NCBI RefSeq assembly: GCF_023896955.1
Contig: NZ_JAMHIW010000001.1
Coordinates: 124,001 to 188,000, forward strand
Reading direction: 5' to 3'
From: Micromonospora sp. RHAY321
GTDB lineage: Bacteria; Actinomycetota; Actinomycetes; Mycobacteriales; Micromonosporaceae
Length of the DNA: 64,000 nt
Shown: one piece after another, positions 1 through 7,808 of the stretch
How the letters are laid out: every line of letters begins with the position of its first letter
Position numbering within the stretch: the stretch's first letter is position 1
Translations under genes and position numbers: made by a program
Notes under the pieces: generated by a model
What the model was told of the DNA's origin: nothing
The model's input: the letters and a program-made list of their open reading frames with translations, nothing else
The model's database searches: none

Positions 1-1
1 C

Positions 2-175
2 CGCAACGGGAAACCGGCGACCGGGAGCCCCTTGTGGCTGGACTCGTTCGACGTCCGTCCCGGCGAGGTCTGGAAGGTGGCGTTCCGGGCCGACAACCCC
101 GGCATGTGGGCCAACCACTGCCACAACCTGGCCCATGCCGACGCCGGAATGACGCTGCACCTGATGTATTCCTGA
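2..175 (+). CDS. Multicopper oxidase, C-terminal end (5' truncated by window edge)
   Basis: The last 57 residues of a multicopper oxidase are read in frame from base 2 to a TGA at 173-175. The fragment carries HCHNLAHADAGM, which is the H-C-H-x3-H-x4-M signature: one Cys and one His bind the type 1 copper, the other His residues bind the trinuclear cluster, and Met is the axial ligand. Such enzymes couple one-electron oxidation of phenols, metals or bilirubin-like substrates to four-electron reduction of O2 and are usually exported. The substrate cannot be told from this piece. The gene starts outside the window. Confidence 0.9.
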   Translation, partial: RNGKPATGSPLWLDSFDVRPGEVWKVAFRADNPGMWANHCHNLAHADAGMTLHLMYS

Positions 176-260
176 CGCAGAGGGGTGACCGGATGGCGGC
201 AGCTACGCGTCCTGCTCCCCCGCCCGGCTGCGGCACTGCCACCGGCTCGTACCGACCTGA

Positions 261-1034
261 CTAGCCCGGGTAGGAGTCGCCAATCACCAGTTCCCGGATC
301 TCGAGGATGCCCGGCCAGAACGGGGAGAGCGGGTCCTTACCGCGGCGCAGCCAGAGGGTCGTGCCGTCGGCGGACGTCGCGGTCTCGATGAGGTGGTCGG
401 CGTCCGCCTCGATGCGGCCGGTCTCGACCGGGCCCAGGCCGAGCATCTGCGCCTCGGTCGGCAGGTCGGCGCGAGCGAGGTACAACAGGGCAGCGCGGCC
501 CGGGTTCACGCTGACCGCAGCGGGCTCGATGCGGGCCAGCCACGGCTCCAGCGCCTCCACGGTCCCGGCGATCGTGGTCGCCGGGACGGTGACGAAGAGC
601 CGCGCGACGACGTCGACCTCGGCCGGCCCGATCTCCAGGCGGCGGTCGGGGGTGAGGCCGGCGCCGTGGGTCGCGCCCTCCCAGCCCAGGTACTGGTCGG
701 CCCGATCGATCATCAGGCGGGTGGCCGGCGGGCCGGACGGTGCTTCGAGGGTTTCGGCGTAGCGGACGTTCCGCGAGTAGACGAAGTCCTGCTCGCGCCA
801 ACCGAAGCGGTGCAGCAGCCGGTGTGCCATGGCGTGCATGGCGCGTTCCTCGTTCACGGCGACGAGGGAGCCCGACAGCAGCAGGTCCGCGCGTTCGACG
901 TCGACGTCTATGCCGTCGGCGCCGATCTCGTCGGCGAGCGGAGCGTATCGGCGCAGAGTTTCGGTGGCATTCGCTGTGCCGCGTTCCAGGCTGAGCATGG
1001 CCTTCATCGCGAACGGCGGCTTGTTCTTCGCCAC
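261..1034 (-). CDS. Hypothetical protein, 257 aa
   Basis: I do not recognise this protein. It starts at GTG (1032-1034) behind a clear AAGGAG ribosome-binding site with about six bases of spacing, and ends just inside the multicopper-oxidase side. It has no signal peptide or membrane segment. The middle is rich in Asp/Glu/Arg (DGIDVDVERAD, LIETATSADG) and the C-terminus ends LSPFWPGILEIRELVIG. G/C third positions and a full-length frame make it a convincing gene. A short inverted repeat (GGGCCT/AGGCCC) lies just upstream around 1058-1076. Confidence 0.75.
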   Translation of the reverse strand: MAKNKPPFAMKAMLSLERGTANATETLRRYAPLADEIGADGIDVDVERADLLLSGSLVAVNEERAMHAMAHRLLHRFGWREQDFVYSRNVRYAETLEAPSGPPATRLMIDRADQYLGWEGATHGAGLTPDRRLEIGPAEVDVVARLFVTVPATTIAGTVEALEPWLARIEPAAVSVNPGRAALLYLARADLPTEAQMLGLGPVETGRIEADADHLIETATSADGTTLWLRRGKDPLSPFWPGILEIRELVIGDSYPG

Positions 1035-1189
1035 GAGTGCTCCTTACCGATAACGGGGCCTGGCGAACGAGGCCCGATTATCCAGGAGCCCGTCGGGGGG
1101 TGAGGCGGCCGATCGGCGAAATGTTGCAGCGCCCTCCGTCCTTGCCGAAGGTCAGGCTGCCGTTGCGCCGGGCTTGAGGCGCACCTCGC

Positions 1190-1240
1190 CCGCTCGGCGC
1201 GCTGCTGCTCCGGCTGCACTTCTACGCCGGCATCCTCTGG
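1190..1240 (+). pseudogene. PepSY-associated membrane protein fragment
   Basis: In the frame starting at 1190 the translation reads PLGALLLRLHFYAGIL, which is the hallmark N-terminal helix of PepSY-associated TM (iron-regulated, DUF-type) proteins; after GIL the homology stops. There is no room for a gene because the IS5 remnant follows. A second, adjoining piece of the same kind of protein is present at 7376-7480. This short fragment is supported only by pattern recognition. Confidence 0.4.
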
Positions 1241-1393
1241 CCGGTGACAGCATCAGCCGACAGCGGGCATCCGGTCGGACATCCTCCTGCCTGGGCACCT
1301 ACCTTCGAGGCGATGGACCGGACAGCAGCGCAAGGGGTCACGTGATGACAATCGGGGGCGAGGCGTCGACCTCGCGGTGGGTTTCTGCGATGG

Positions 1394-2218
1394 GTGGAGC
1401 TGACCGACGGCGTCTCGGACGACCTGGGCCGAGATCGAACCGCTGCTGCCACCTCGACCGCCTCGCCGGCACCGGTTTACGGGCCGCAAGCCCCTCGACG
1501 ACCGCAAGGTGTTGTGCGGGATCCTGTTCGTGCTCTACACCACGATCCCGTGGGAGTACCTACCCCAAGAGCTCGGGTTCGGGTCGGGCATGGCCTGCTG
1601 GCGTAGGTTGCGGGACTGGAACGACGCCGACGTGTGGCAACGCCTGCACGAAGTCCTGCTCGGCAAGCTGAGAGCCGCCGACCAGCTCGACATGTCCCGG
1701 GCGGTGATCGACGGCACCCACATCCGGGCCCTCAAGGGCGGCCCAAAACCGGTCCAAGCCCGGTCGACCGCCGCAAGCCAGGCTCGAAACACCACGTCAT
1801 CACCGACGCAGGCGGCATCCCCCTCGCCGTCACACTCACCGGCGGCAACCGCCACGATGTAACCCAACTCCTGCCCCTGGTCGACAAGATCCCACCGATC
1901 AAGGGCATCCGAGGCCGACCGCGACAACGACCCGAGCGGATCTATGCCGACTGCGGCTACGACTACGACACGTACCACCGCGAGTTACGCGCCAAAGGCA
2001 TCGCCCCAGGTATCGCCCGACGCGGCACCGACCACCGCTCAGGGCTCGGCACCCGACGCTGGGTCGTCGAGCAGACCATCGCCCTACTGCACTGGTTCCG
2101 CCGTCTGCGCATCCGCTGGGAGATCCGCGACGACATCCACGAAGCGTTCCTCACCCTCGGCTGCGCCATCATCTGCTGGCGCCGACTCCACCGCTCAGAG
2201 CTGAAAGTTGCTAGATAG
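1394..2218 (+). mobile_element. IS5-family (IS427-like) transposase, frame-broken
   Basis: Three frames joined together give a full DDE transposase. The N-terminal part runs MELTDGVSDDL, then shifts near 1425 to WAEIEPLLPPRPPRRHRF; the catalytic half reads AVIDGTHIRALKGG, then after a second shift at 1742-1748 continues PVDRRKPGSKHHVITDAGG, ADCGYDYD and finally RRWVVEQTIALLHWFRRL. The first shift looks like loss of two bases (CTGGGCC where CTGTGGGCC would be expected) and would inactivate the gene. The second lies on a C CCA AAA heptamer and could be the programmed -1 frameshift used by this IS group. I could not define terminal inverted repeats. Confidence 0.85.
1742..1748 (+). other. Candidate -1 programmed frameshift heptamer
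   Basis: The sequence C CCA AAA sits in the upstream transposase frame and fits X XXY YYZ. Slipping back one base joins the ALKGGPK end of the first frame directly to the TGPSPVDRRKPG start of the second, exactly where IS427-type transposases are often split into orfA/orfB. Confidence 0.5.
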
Positions 2219-2241
2219 ACGCGGGAGCTTACGGTTGCGGG

Positions 2242-2619
2242 GTGAAGCTTGACTACTACTCAGCAGCCGAAGGCGTCGACGTCGCCAGTGGCCGGGCAGA
2301 CCTTTGTCACCTCGCTGACCTAGTAGCAAGCGGAGGTGAGCTCAGCCTTGCGCCGTCCGCTCACCCGCGGCACCTCCGGGGTGTGGTCATCGAAGTGACG
2401 CAGGGTCCCGTCGCCATTGCTGTCGACGATCGCAGCTATCTCACCATCCAAGGTGGCGCGGAGAGCCGGTCGTTCCTTGCCGACCTGCTACGCGATGTAG
2501 CCAACATGGATGACGGCGGCCACGTTCACCTGGAGCACTTCGAGGGCCACCATTTCCTGGCACGAGACAGCGTGCCGCTCATCGTCAACAGTCCGCATGG
2601 CGGGATGCCTCGGCGCTGA
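2242..2619 (+). CDS. Imm32-like immunity protein
   Basis: A 125-residue cytosolic protein from a GTG start. Its second half, with GHVHLEHFEGHHFL followed by DSVPLIV, resembles the Imm32 immunity family, in which a H-x-H-x-E-x-x-x-G-H core precedes a conserved S-x-P-L-V. Family members neutralise toxins of polymorphic or contact-dependent systems, presumably by direct binding. Here there is no toxin, WXG100 or secretion gene nearby, only an IS5 relic upstream, so it looks like an orphan. No strong Shine-Dalgarno sequence precedes the GTG. The family call is from motif memory and is moderately sure; the fallback is hypothetical protein. Confidence 0.6.
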   Translation: MKLDYYSAAEGVDVASGRADLCHLADLVASGGELSLAPSAHPRHLRGVVIEVTQGPVAIAVDDRSYLTIQGGAESRSFLADLLRDVANMDDGGHVHLEHFEGHHFLARDSVPLIVNSPHGGMPRR

Positions 2620-2672
2620 TCAAGCGATGCCACGTTCGAAACCACCCCACAACATCACTTCGTTAGGAGTTG

Positions 2673-3380
2673 TTAGGCGGTGCTGTTCACGCCGTTGGCC
2701 GCATCCTTGATCAGCGAGGCCACCGCTGCCGGCTGGGAAACGTAGACCGAGTGGCTTCCGGCCGCCTCCACCACGGTCGCGCCGGTGCGCTCGCTCATCG
2801 CCCGCTGCGCCGCCGGCGGGATCATGTTGTCCCCGGTGCTGACCAGGTACCAACTCGGCTTGGTGCGCCAGGCAGGTTCGGTCACCTGACCGCCCAGCGC
2901 GTCCACCCCCCACGGGACCTGGGAGTCAGCCATGAAGGCGGCCTGCTGCGGGGGGAGATCGCCGGCGAACGAGTCGGGGAACTTCTCCCGGTCGAGCAGC
3001 AGTAGACCGTCCCTGGGTGGCAGGATCGGCGGCACGGGAGCGCCGGGTGGCGGGTTGGCGATCAGGGTGTTCACCGACTCTCCCTTGTCTGGGGCGAACG
3101 CGGCGATGTAGACCAGCGCTGCCACCTTAGGGTGGTTTCCGGCCTCGGTGATGACTGCTCCGCCATAGGAGTGGCCGACGAGGATCACCGGCCCGTCCTG
3201 TCCATCGAGGATCCACCGGGTGGCGGCTACGTCACCGGCGAGCGAGGCAGTGGGGTTCTGAACGATGGTGACGCGGTAGCCGTCCTTGGTGAGCTCTTCG
3301 TAGACGCCCTGCCAGCCGGACCCATCCACGAAGCCGCCATGCACGAGGACGACGTTCTTCGCCGTCGAGTCTGAACTCAT
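2673..3380 (-). CDS. Alpha/beta hydrolase
   Basis: A 235-residue soluble alpha/beta-hydrolase-fold protein of the plant salicylate-esterase-like type. It opens with VVLVHGG (oxyanion region, residues 10-16), has the nucleophile elbow GHSYGG with Ser71, a late acid in STGDNMIPP and a catalytic His in GSHSVYV. The start is ATG behind GGAGGAAC. The substrate is unknown; relatives are annotated as esterases or non-haem haloperoxidase-like enzymes. It stands alone. A 37-bp stretch of its 3' end is repeated exactly at 29929-29965. Confidence 0.85.
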   Translation of the reverse strand: MSSDSTAKNVVLVHGGFVDGSGWQGVYEELTKDGYRVTIVQNPTASLAGDVAATRWILDGQDGPVILVGHSYGGAVITEAGNHPKVAALVYIAAFAPDKGESVNTLIANPPPGAPVPPILPPRDGLLLLDREKFPDSFAGDLPPQQAAFMADSQVPWGVDALGGQVTEPAWRTKPSWYLVSTGDNMIPPAAQRAMSERTGATVVEAAGSHSVYVSQPAAVASLIKDAANGVNSTA

Positions 3381-3962
3381 GGTGTTCCTCCAGCTCGGGA
3401 GCGTCCGGCGGGACTTTGACAGTAGGCAGACGTCGTGACCGCCGATTTAGTCATCTGACTTGCATCTGAAAGGGCCCGGGGAGGGCGGCACTTTGCCCCG
3501 GGCAGGCCGTGGGCAAGCGGGTGCCCTGGCTACATCGACCAACTCCGGCCAGCCGATGCTTACCTGTTTTTCCCGCCTCCATGCCTGAGTGACGTCAGGG
3601 CGCGGTCGTACGCGCCTGGGCTGGGGCGGCGCTGGTTGCATGTACCCGAGTCCTAGCCGTGTTCGCTAGGAGGGCCGGACATGTCCGGCTGGGCCGGTGA
3701 TCGGGCCACGCGTTCATGCAAACATACGACGCGGACACTACGAACTCGGACTCGACAGTCGGCACGAGCTCCGGGTCGTCACGGCGTTCACTGAACTCGC
3801 TTAGGTGATCTGATCGCGGACCCGATCCGGCCTAACCGCGTCTCCCAATCAGATAACGCAACGGCCTCCCGCCGGTACAAGCCGGAGCATATCGACTTGG
3901 CGGCGGGGGGATAGCTCGGGCACTGTCCTCAGCCCCGCACGCAAGGGCACTAGGGCATTCTG
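3381..3962. other. Intergenic, 582 bp, with a 16-bp palindrome
   Basis: No coding frame with recognisable content. The only structure seen is a perfect 16-bp palindrome at 3674-3689 (GCCGGACA/TGTCCGGC), a possible dimeric-repressor site without an obvious cognate regulator nearby. Confidence 0.5.
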
Positions 3963-4619
3963 TCAGTCGGTGTCGCGCGCTCGTCCGCCCGGTTCTGCCG
4001 GTGAGCTGAACGTATGTCGCTGGGTGGTGTGGTGGCGGATCCGCCAGGCAATGACGGCGGTGACCGCGACCGCGAGGACGATCAGGGCGGCGGCCCGGCC
4101 GAAGGTCTTCTCAACCGTGCTGTAGGAGTTCCCGGCAAGGTAGCCGAGTACGACCGTGCCGGTTCCCCAGACCAGGGCACCGGCGGCGTTGAAGGCCAGA
4201 AATGTGCGGTACGGCATGTGGGCGGTGCCGGCCAGGGCGGGCATGACCGCGCGGAGGAACGCGACGAAGCGGCCAAGGAAGACGGCCGCGCCGCCGCGGC
4301 GGGCGAGGAGGTCGCGGGCGGCGTCTATCCGCTGTTCGCGGCGCCGCAGGGGGCGGGTGCGCAGCAGCCGCGGGCCGAGATGGCGGCCGACTTCGTATCC
4401 GGCGCTGTCGCCAATGATCGCGGCGCCGACGACCACGGCGATCATGACCGGTAGGGCGACGTGGCCGCGGCTGGCGGCGACGCCGCCGAGAATGGCAGCG
4501 GTTTCCCCCGGGAGCAGGAACCCAATGAACAGCGCATCCTCCGCGAAGACAAGCAGCCCCACCAGCAGGTAGGCGCCGACGCCTTGCAGGGCCAGCAGCC
4601 AGTTGATCAGTCTGGTCAT
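3963..4619 (-). CDS. DedA family membrane protein
   Basis: A 218-residue polytopic DedA/SNARE-associated (PF09335) protein taken from the ATG at 4617-4619 (MTRLINWLLALQ). Family hallmarks are visible: FIGFLLPGETA near the start, GDSAGYEVGRHLG, and RFVAFLRAVMPALAGTAHMPYRTFLAFN with the conserved R-x3-R pattern. DedA proteins are implicated in membrane lipid (undecaprenyl-phosphate or phospholipid) flipping and proton-motive-force homeostasis. The longer 336-residue frame is not used because its extension translates a palindrome and low-complexity sequence. Oddly, a perfect 28-bp palindrome begins two bases before the ATG, leaving no normal ribosome-binding site. Confidence 0.88.
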   Translation of the reverse strand: MTRLINWLLALQGVGAYLLVGLLVFAEDALFIGFLLPGETAAILGGVAASRGHVALPVMIAVVVGAAIIGDSAGYEVGRHLGPRLLRTRPLRRREQRIDAARDLLARRGGAAVFLGRFVAFLRAVMPALAGTAHMPYRTFLAFNAAGALVWGTGTVVLGYLAGNSYSTVEKTFGRAAALIVLAVAVTAVIAWRIRHHTTQRHTFSSPAEPGGRARDTD

Positions 4620-4620
4620 G

Positions 4621-4648
4621 GCAGTCGTACCGGCGCCGGTACGACTGC
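4621..4648. repeat. 28-bp perfect palindrome abutting dedA start codon
   Basis: Two 14-bp arms (GCAGTCGTACCGGC and its reverse complement) meet with no spacer and end one base before the dedA ATG. In RNA this would be a strong hairpin over the whole ribosome-binding region; in DNA it is a strong operator candidate. Confidence 0.75.
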
Positions 4649-4751
4649 CGCCGGCCGCCGGCGGATTCCCGGCAGCGCGCCGAGCAGGCGCGGGACCGAA
4701 CGGGACGCCACGACGCGGTGACCTTGAGCCTGTGCCACCGTGGCTTGCGCA

Positions 4752-4780
4752 GTACCACTGAAGGCCGCTGCCAATGTCAA
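4752..4780 (-). promoter_or_regulatory. Candidate promoter for dedA
   Basis: On the minus strand TTGACA (4775-4780) and TGGTAC (4752-4757) are separated by 17 bases. Transcription would start near 4745, giving a leader of about 125 nt that contains the palindrome. The -10 match is only moderate. The remaining sequence to 5056 shows nothing recognisable. Confidence 0.4.
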
Positions 4781-5056
4781 TCACCCCTTTTGAGGGAACG
4801 GAGACGACATGCGGCCGTGCGCGCGACTGCGCGGGCGACACGTGATGAGCCTCTTCGCGGCATCGCCCCACGTCGGCTCCGCGATTCTTGTAAACGGCAT
4901 CGGAGGAACGGCACAGGCCGGGGCAAAGCCTTTCACACCGGGTGCCCCCCGCGCGGATGATCCCCGTCTTCACACCAAGGCGGCGCTACAACAGGCGCGG
5001 AGGCGTGCCGCGATGTGCAGGCCGGTTTCGCCCTCCGCTTCCGCGGCGGCGGCCGG

Positions 5057-5707
5057 TCAGCGCCCAAGGCCGCCCGGCCCGAGTGGCACGTCGGGCGCCG
5101 AGGTATGCCCGCGATGCCGGGCGCGCAGCAGTTCGATGGCGATGGGTACGACCGAGACGAGCACGATGCCGATGAGGATGAATTCGATGTGGGAGCGAAC
5201 GAACGTGACCTGTCCGAGAAGGGCGCCGAGCACGGTGACCCCGGCTCCCCAGAGGCTGCCGCCGACGATGTTGTAGGCGACGAATCTGCGGTAGTGCATC
5301 CGGCTCGCGCCAGCGACGATCGGAGTGAAGGTGCGCACGATCGGCACGAACCGGGCCAGCACGATGGAGCGGGCCCCATACCGGTCGAAGAAGCCCTGCG
5401 CCCGGTGCAGGTTCTCCTGGCGGAACAGTCGGGATTTCGGGCGTCGGAACAGCCTCGGTCCGACGCGGCGTCCGAACAGGTAGCCGACCTGGTCACCGGC
5501 GATTGCCGCGACCACGACGAGGAGGCACACCAGCCACAGCGGATACGGTAGGTAGTGGCTGCCGGCGACCAGCAGCCCGGTGGTGAACAGCAGCGAGTCT
5601 CCGGGCAGGAAGAACCCGAGCAAGAGTCCCGATTCGGCGAACACGATCGCGAGGATGCCGACGAGGCCGAAGGTGGCGATGAGCCACTGCGGGTTCAGGA
5701 CGTTCAT
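5057..5707 (-). CDS. DedA family membrane protein
   Basis: A 216-residue DedA/SNARE-associated protein with the classic ESGLLLGFFLPGDSLLFTTG N-terminus, GDQVGYLFGRRVGPRLF, and ARFVPIVRTFTPIVAGASRMHYRRF carrying the conserved R-x3-R motif. It is predicted to act in the cytoplasmic membrane in lipid-carrier transport. Its ATG follows the TGA of the upstream PAP2 gene with no gap (stop 5708-5710, start 5705-5707), so the two are translationally coupled. The C-terminal tail is Gly/Pro-rich. It is clearly a different paralogue from the DedA gene at 3963. Confidence 0.93.
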   Translation of the reverse strand: MNVLNPQWLIATFGLVGILAIVFAESGLLLGFFLPGDSLLFTTGLLVAGSHYLPYPLWLVCLLVVVAAIAGDQVGYLFGRRVGPRLFRRPKSRLFRQENLHRAQGFFDRYGARSIVLARFVPIVRTFTPIVAGASRMHYRRFVAYNIVGGSLWGAGVTVLGALLGQVTFVRSHIEFILIGIVLVSVVPIAIELLRARHRGHTSAPDVPLGPGGLGR

Positions 5708-6265
5708 TCAGCTACTCCATCCGCTTAAACCGGAAGCGCCGGCCGTCGGTTGATCAAGATCTCGTCGTCGGTCCACCATCCACGTCACGGTCACGGCGAG
5801 GGCAGCGATGGCGAGGCCCGCGAGGATGTCGGCCGGGTAGTGCACGCCGACCCAGACCCGGGACGCACCGATCATGGTGGCCAGCACCGCGAGCAGGATG
5901 CCCCAGCCCTTGCTCAGAAACACCCTGACACCGAACGCCACGGTGAACGCCGCAGTGGCGTGATCGCTTGGCAGGGATACGCCGTTGTCATGGGCGATCA
6001 ACTGGTGGACGTGGTGGGTCTGGAACGGCCGCACCTCGCCGTTGAGGTGGGAAACAATGAGAGTCCCGAGGAAGCCCACCGCAAGCGCGGCGCCCAGGGC
6101 GATGACCGGCCGGAGTCGCCCGCGCCGCAGCGTCACCGCTCCGAGGACGGCGGCGATGGAGAACACCAGGTAGATCAGGTACTGCGCGGCGAACTCCATC
6201 ATGTCGTCGATGCCATCCACTCGCCCGGCATGGCCATTGACCAGCTCGAAAAGTCGGTAGTTCAT
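5708..6265 (-). CDS. PAP2 superfamily phosphatase, undecaprenyl-pyrophosphatase-like
   Basis: A 185-residue membrane phosphatase with the PAP2 triad: NGEVRP (motif 1), SLPSDHATAAF (motif 2, the PSDH form typical of BcrC-type undecaprenyl-diphosphatases) and SRVWVGVHYPADIL (motif 3 with the nucleophilic His). It likely removes a phosphate from C55-PP at the outer face of the membrane and so recycles the carrier used for peptidoglycan. Start is ATG with an AAGGTGG ribosome-binding site. Coupling with dedA in one operon fits the proposed DedA role of returning C55-P to the cytosolic leaflet; that link is inference. Confidence 0.9.
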   Translation of the reverse strand: MNYRLFELVNGHAGRVDGIDDMMEFAAQYLIYLVFSIAAVLGAVTLRRGRLRPVIALGAALAVGFLGTLIVSHLNGEVRPFQTHHVHQLIAHDNGVSLPSDHATAAFTVAFGVRVFLSKGWGILLAVLATMIGASRVWVGVHYPADILAGLAIAALAVTVTWMVDRRRDLDQPTAGASGLSGWSS

Positions 6266-6400
6266 GCCACCTTTCGCCTATCGTCCTGGGGAGCTGCAGC
6301 CCGCTCGGATGTCGCCCCCGCAAATATGCATCTGCCTTAGGTTCTGCGTTGGCGGTAGCCCCTCCGGGGCGGCCGGTAAGTCGTCCCTCGTCGGTCTGGG

Positions 6401-6715
6401 CTAGCGTGCGGGGAAGCGCAGGATGCGGTCATCACCACCGCGTGCGTCCCTGTGGCCCGTCGGTGTTGGACGTGGTCACCCAGAGCACGCCGTCTGGGGC
6501 GATCTGCACTGCCCGCAGGCGGCCGTAGCGTCCTACCAGCTGTGCGGAGGGATCACCGGCCCTCGCCGTTGAGGGGAATGGTCCACAGACGCTGGCCTCG
6601 CAAGGCCGCCACGTACGCCGTATCTCCGGCAATGGCGATGCCCGATGGCGAGGCGTCGCTGACTGGCCAGGTGATGACCGGATCGTGTCGGTGCGGGAGT
6701 CCGCCGTCCGGTCCG
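6401..6715 (-). pseudogene. PQQ-dependent sugar dehydrogenase, 3' fragment with frameshifts
   Basis: Reading the minus strand in shifting frames gives [38 protein letters not shown], then [23 protein letters not shown] and DDRILRFPAR with a TAG at 6401. This is the C-terminal third of a soluble glucose/sorbosone-dehydrogenase beta-propeller. At least two frame changes are needed, near 6555 and near 6440, and the 5' two thirds are missing. It abuts an unrelated LCP fragment, so a deletion joined the two. Confidence 0.8.
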
Positions 6716-6717
6716 GG

Positions 6718-6939
6718 TCACGGGAGCCGCTGCCCGAGCAGGAGCACGTTCATCGCACCGGTGAGGGCCTGGGTCGGGCGGGACTCCTCCGGAAGCCCGG
6801 CGAACGCGTCGGTGCGGGACAGGTTGCCGTTGAGCGAACGGCCGTAGGCGGCGACCGCGATGCCCCCACCGCCTAGCACCAGCAGTGCCGCCGGCACGCC
6901 GATCAGAATCTGTCGAGATCGTCCTTGCACTCGCTTCAA
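6718..6939 (-). pseudogene. LytR-CpsA-Psr (LCP) family protein, N-terminal fragment
   Basis: The 73-residue frame begins with a basic segment and a membrane helix (ILIGVPAALLVLGGGGIAVAAY) and ends in [11 protein letters not shown], which is where the LCP domain normally continues with SDSR. Translation instead runs into the sugar-dehydrogenase remnant and stops. LCP enzymes attach teichoic-acid or glycan polymers to peptidoglycan; this copy lacks the whole catalytic domain. Confidence 0.7.
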
Positions 6940-7375
6940 CCTTCCACGCCCAGCGGGGAAACCACTCGTGTTCGATGGTTACCCAACGTAATGGGGAAAG
7001 CTGGGAGGCGGCTTGGAGTTGCTGCAGCCCGCAGCAGATCTCAACCGAGCCCTGCTGACCGCGCGTTGCTCAACCAAGGCCTGAGTAAAGCCGGTCAGCC
7101 TCTCCGGCCGAGCGCAGTGACTGCCGCCGGGCAGCGAACGGTAGCGTCGGTGGACGACCACAGCCTTCGACCGGGTGATCCGCAAGAAACGGTTGCACGT
7201 CGACCTGACCGGGAGAGTCCAGCGGACGGCGCCGGCACACGAGCGGACGCGGAGGCGGGGCCGGCGCCAGCGACACTCGCGCTTCTGGGCTCGGAGGGGT
7301 ACGTGTCGCCACCGCCTTCGTCGCGACCCGGATCACCTCTTCGGCGGGTGTGGGATAGCCTCGCCGGAACCCGCA
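6940..7375. other. Intergenic, no gene recognised
   Basis: Several overlapping frames are open, as usual at this GC content, but none gives recognisable protein or a credible start. It may be scrambled remnants like its neighbours. Confidence 0.5.
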
Positions 7376-7480
7376 TCCGCCAACACGCCCTCCACACGCC
7401 GGCGTCCTCGTCGCGCCTTTCCTGGTGGTCGCCGCACTGATCTGGCTCGCCTACACGGTCACCCCGCAGCTGGACGGCAT
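7376..7480 (+). pseudogene. PepSY-associated TM protein fragment
   Basis: The sequence reads RQHALH, then after a four-base loss (FY missing) AGVLVAPFLVVAALIWLAYTVTPQLDGIL. This is the first transmembrane helix and loop of a PepSY-associated membrane protein. It continues exactly the LHFYAGIL motif seen at 1202-1240, though the two are not identical copies. It is cut off at about 7480, where AAA ATPase sequence begins in another frame. Confidence 0.65.
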
Positions 7481-7489
7481 CCTCTGCAG

Positions 7490-7684
7490 GCTGGCTCACA
7501 GTTCGTCATCGCCACCCACTCCCCCATCCTGCTGGCCGTCCCGCACGCCCGAATCCCGAAAATCGAAGCCAACGGCACCATCAGGCACGTCGACTACGAC
7601 GACGCACAACCGGTGCTGATGACCCGATCATTCCTGGCCAACCCGCAGCGGTTCCTGCACCACCTGTTCAACGACGACAGCTGA
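7490..7684 (+). pseudogene. AAA-family ATPase, C-terminal fragment
   Basis: The frame encodes SQFVIATHSPILLAVPHARI followed by VDYDDAQPVLMTRSFLANPQRFL and a TGA at 7682-7684. FVIATHSP is the H-loop region of SMC/ABC-like AAA_21 ATPases. Walker A, Walker B and the signature motif are absent, so only the 3' end remains, fused to the PepSY fragment. Confidence 0.75.
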
Positions 7685-7808
7685 CCCCGGCCGGCACGTG
7701 CAGGCGCGGCAGGAACCACAAGCCGGCGTACGACCCGACCTCATCGTCCTGGCCGCTATCGACACTTACCGCATCGGCCTCGGCGCCGCCCTGATCCCGG
7801 CTTTGCCA

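Noticed and set aside
3963..4973. The 336-residue version of DedA
   Set aside because: The N-terminal 118 codons translate promoter and palindrome sequence and add no family-typical residues; the family starts at about MTRLINWLL.
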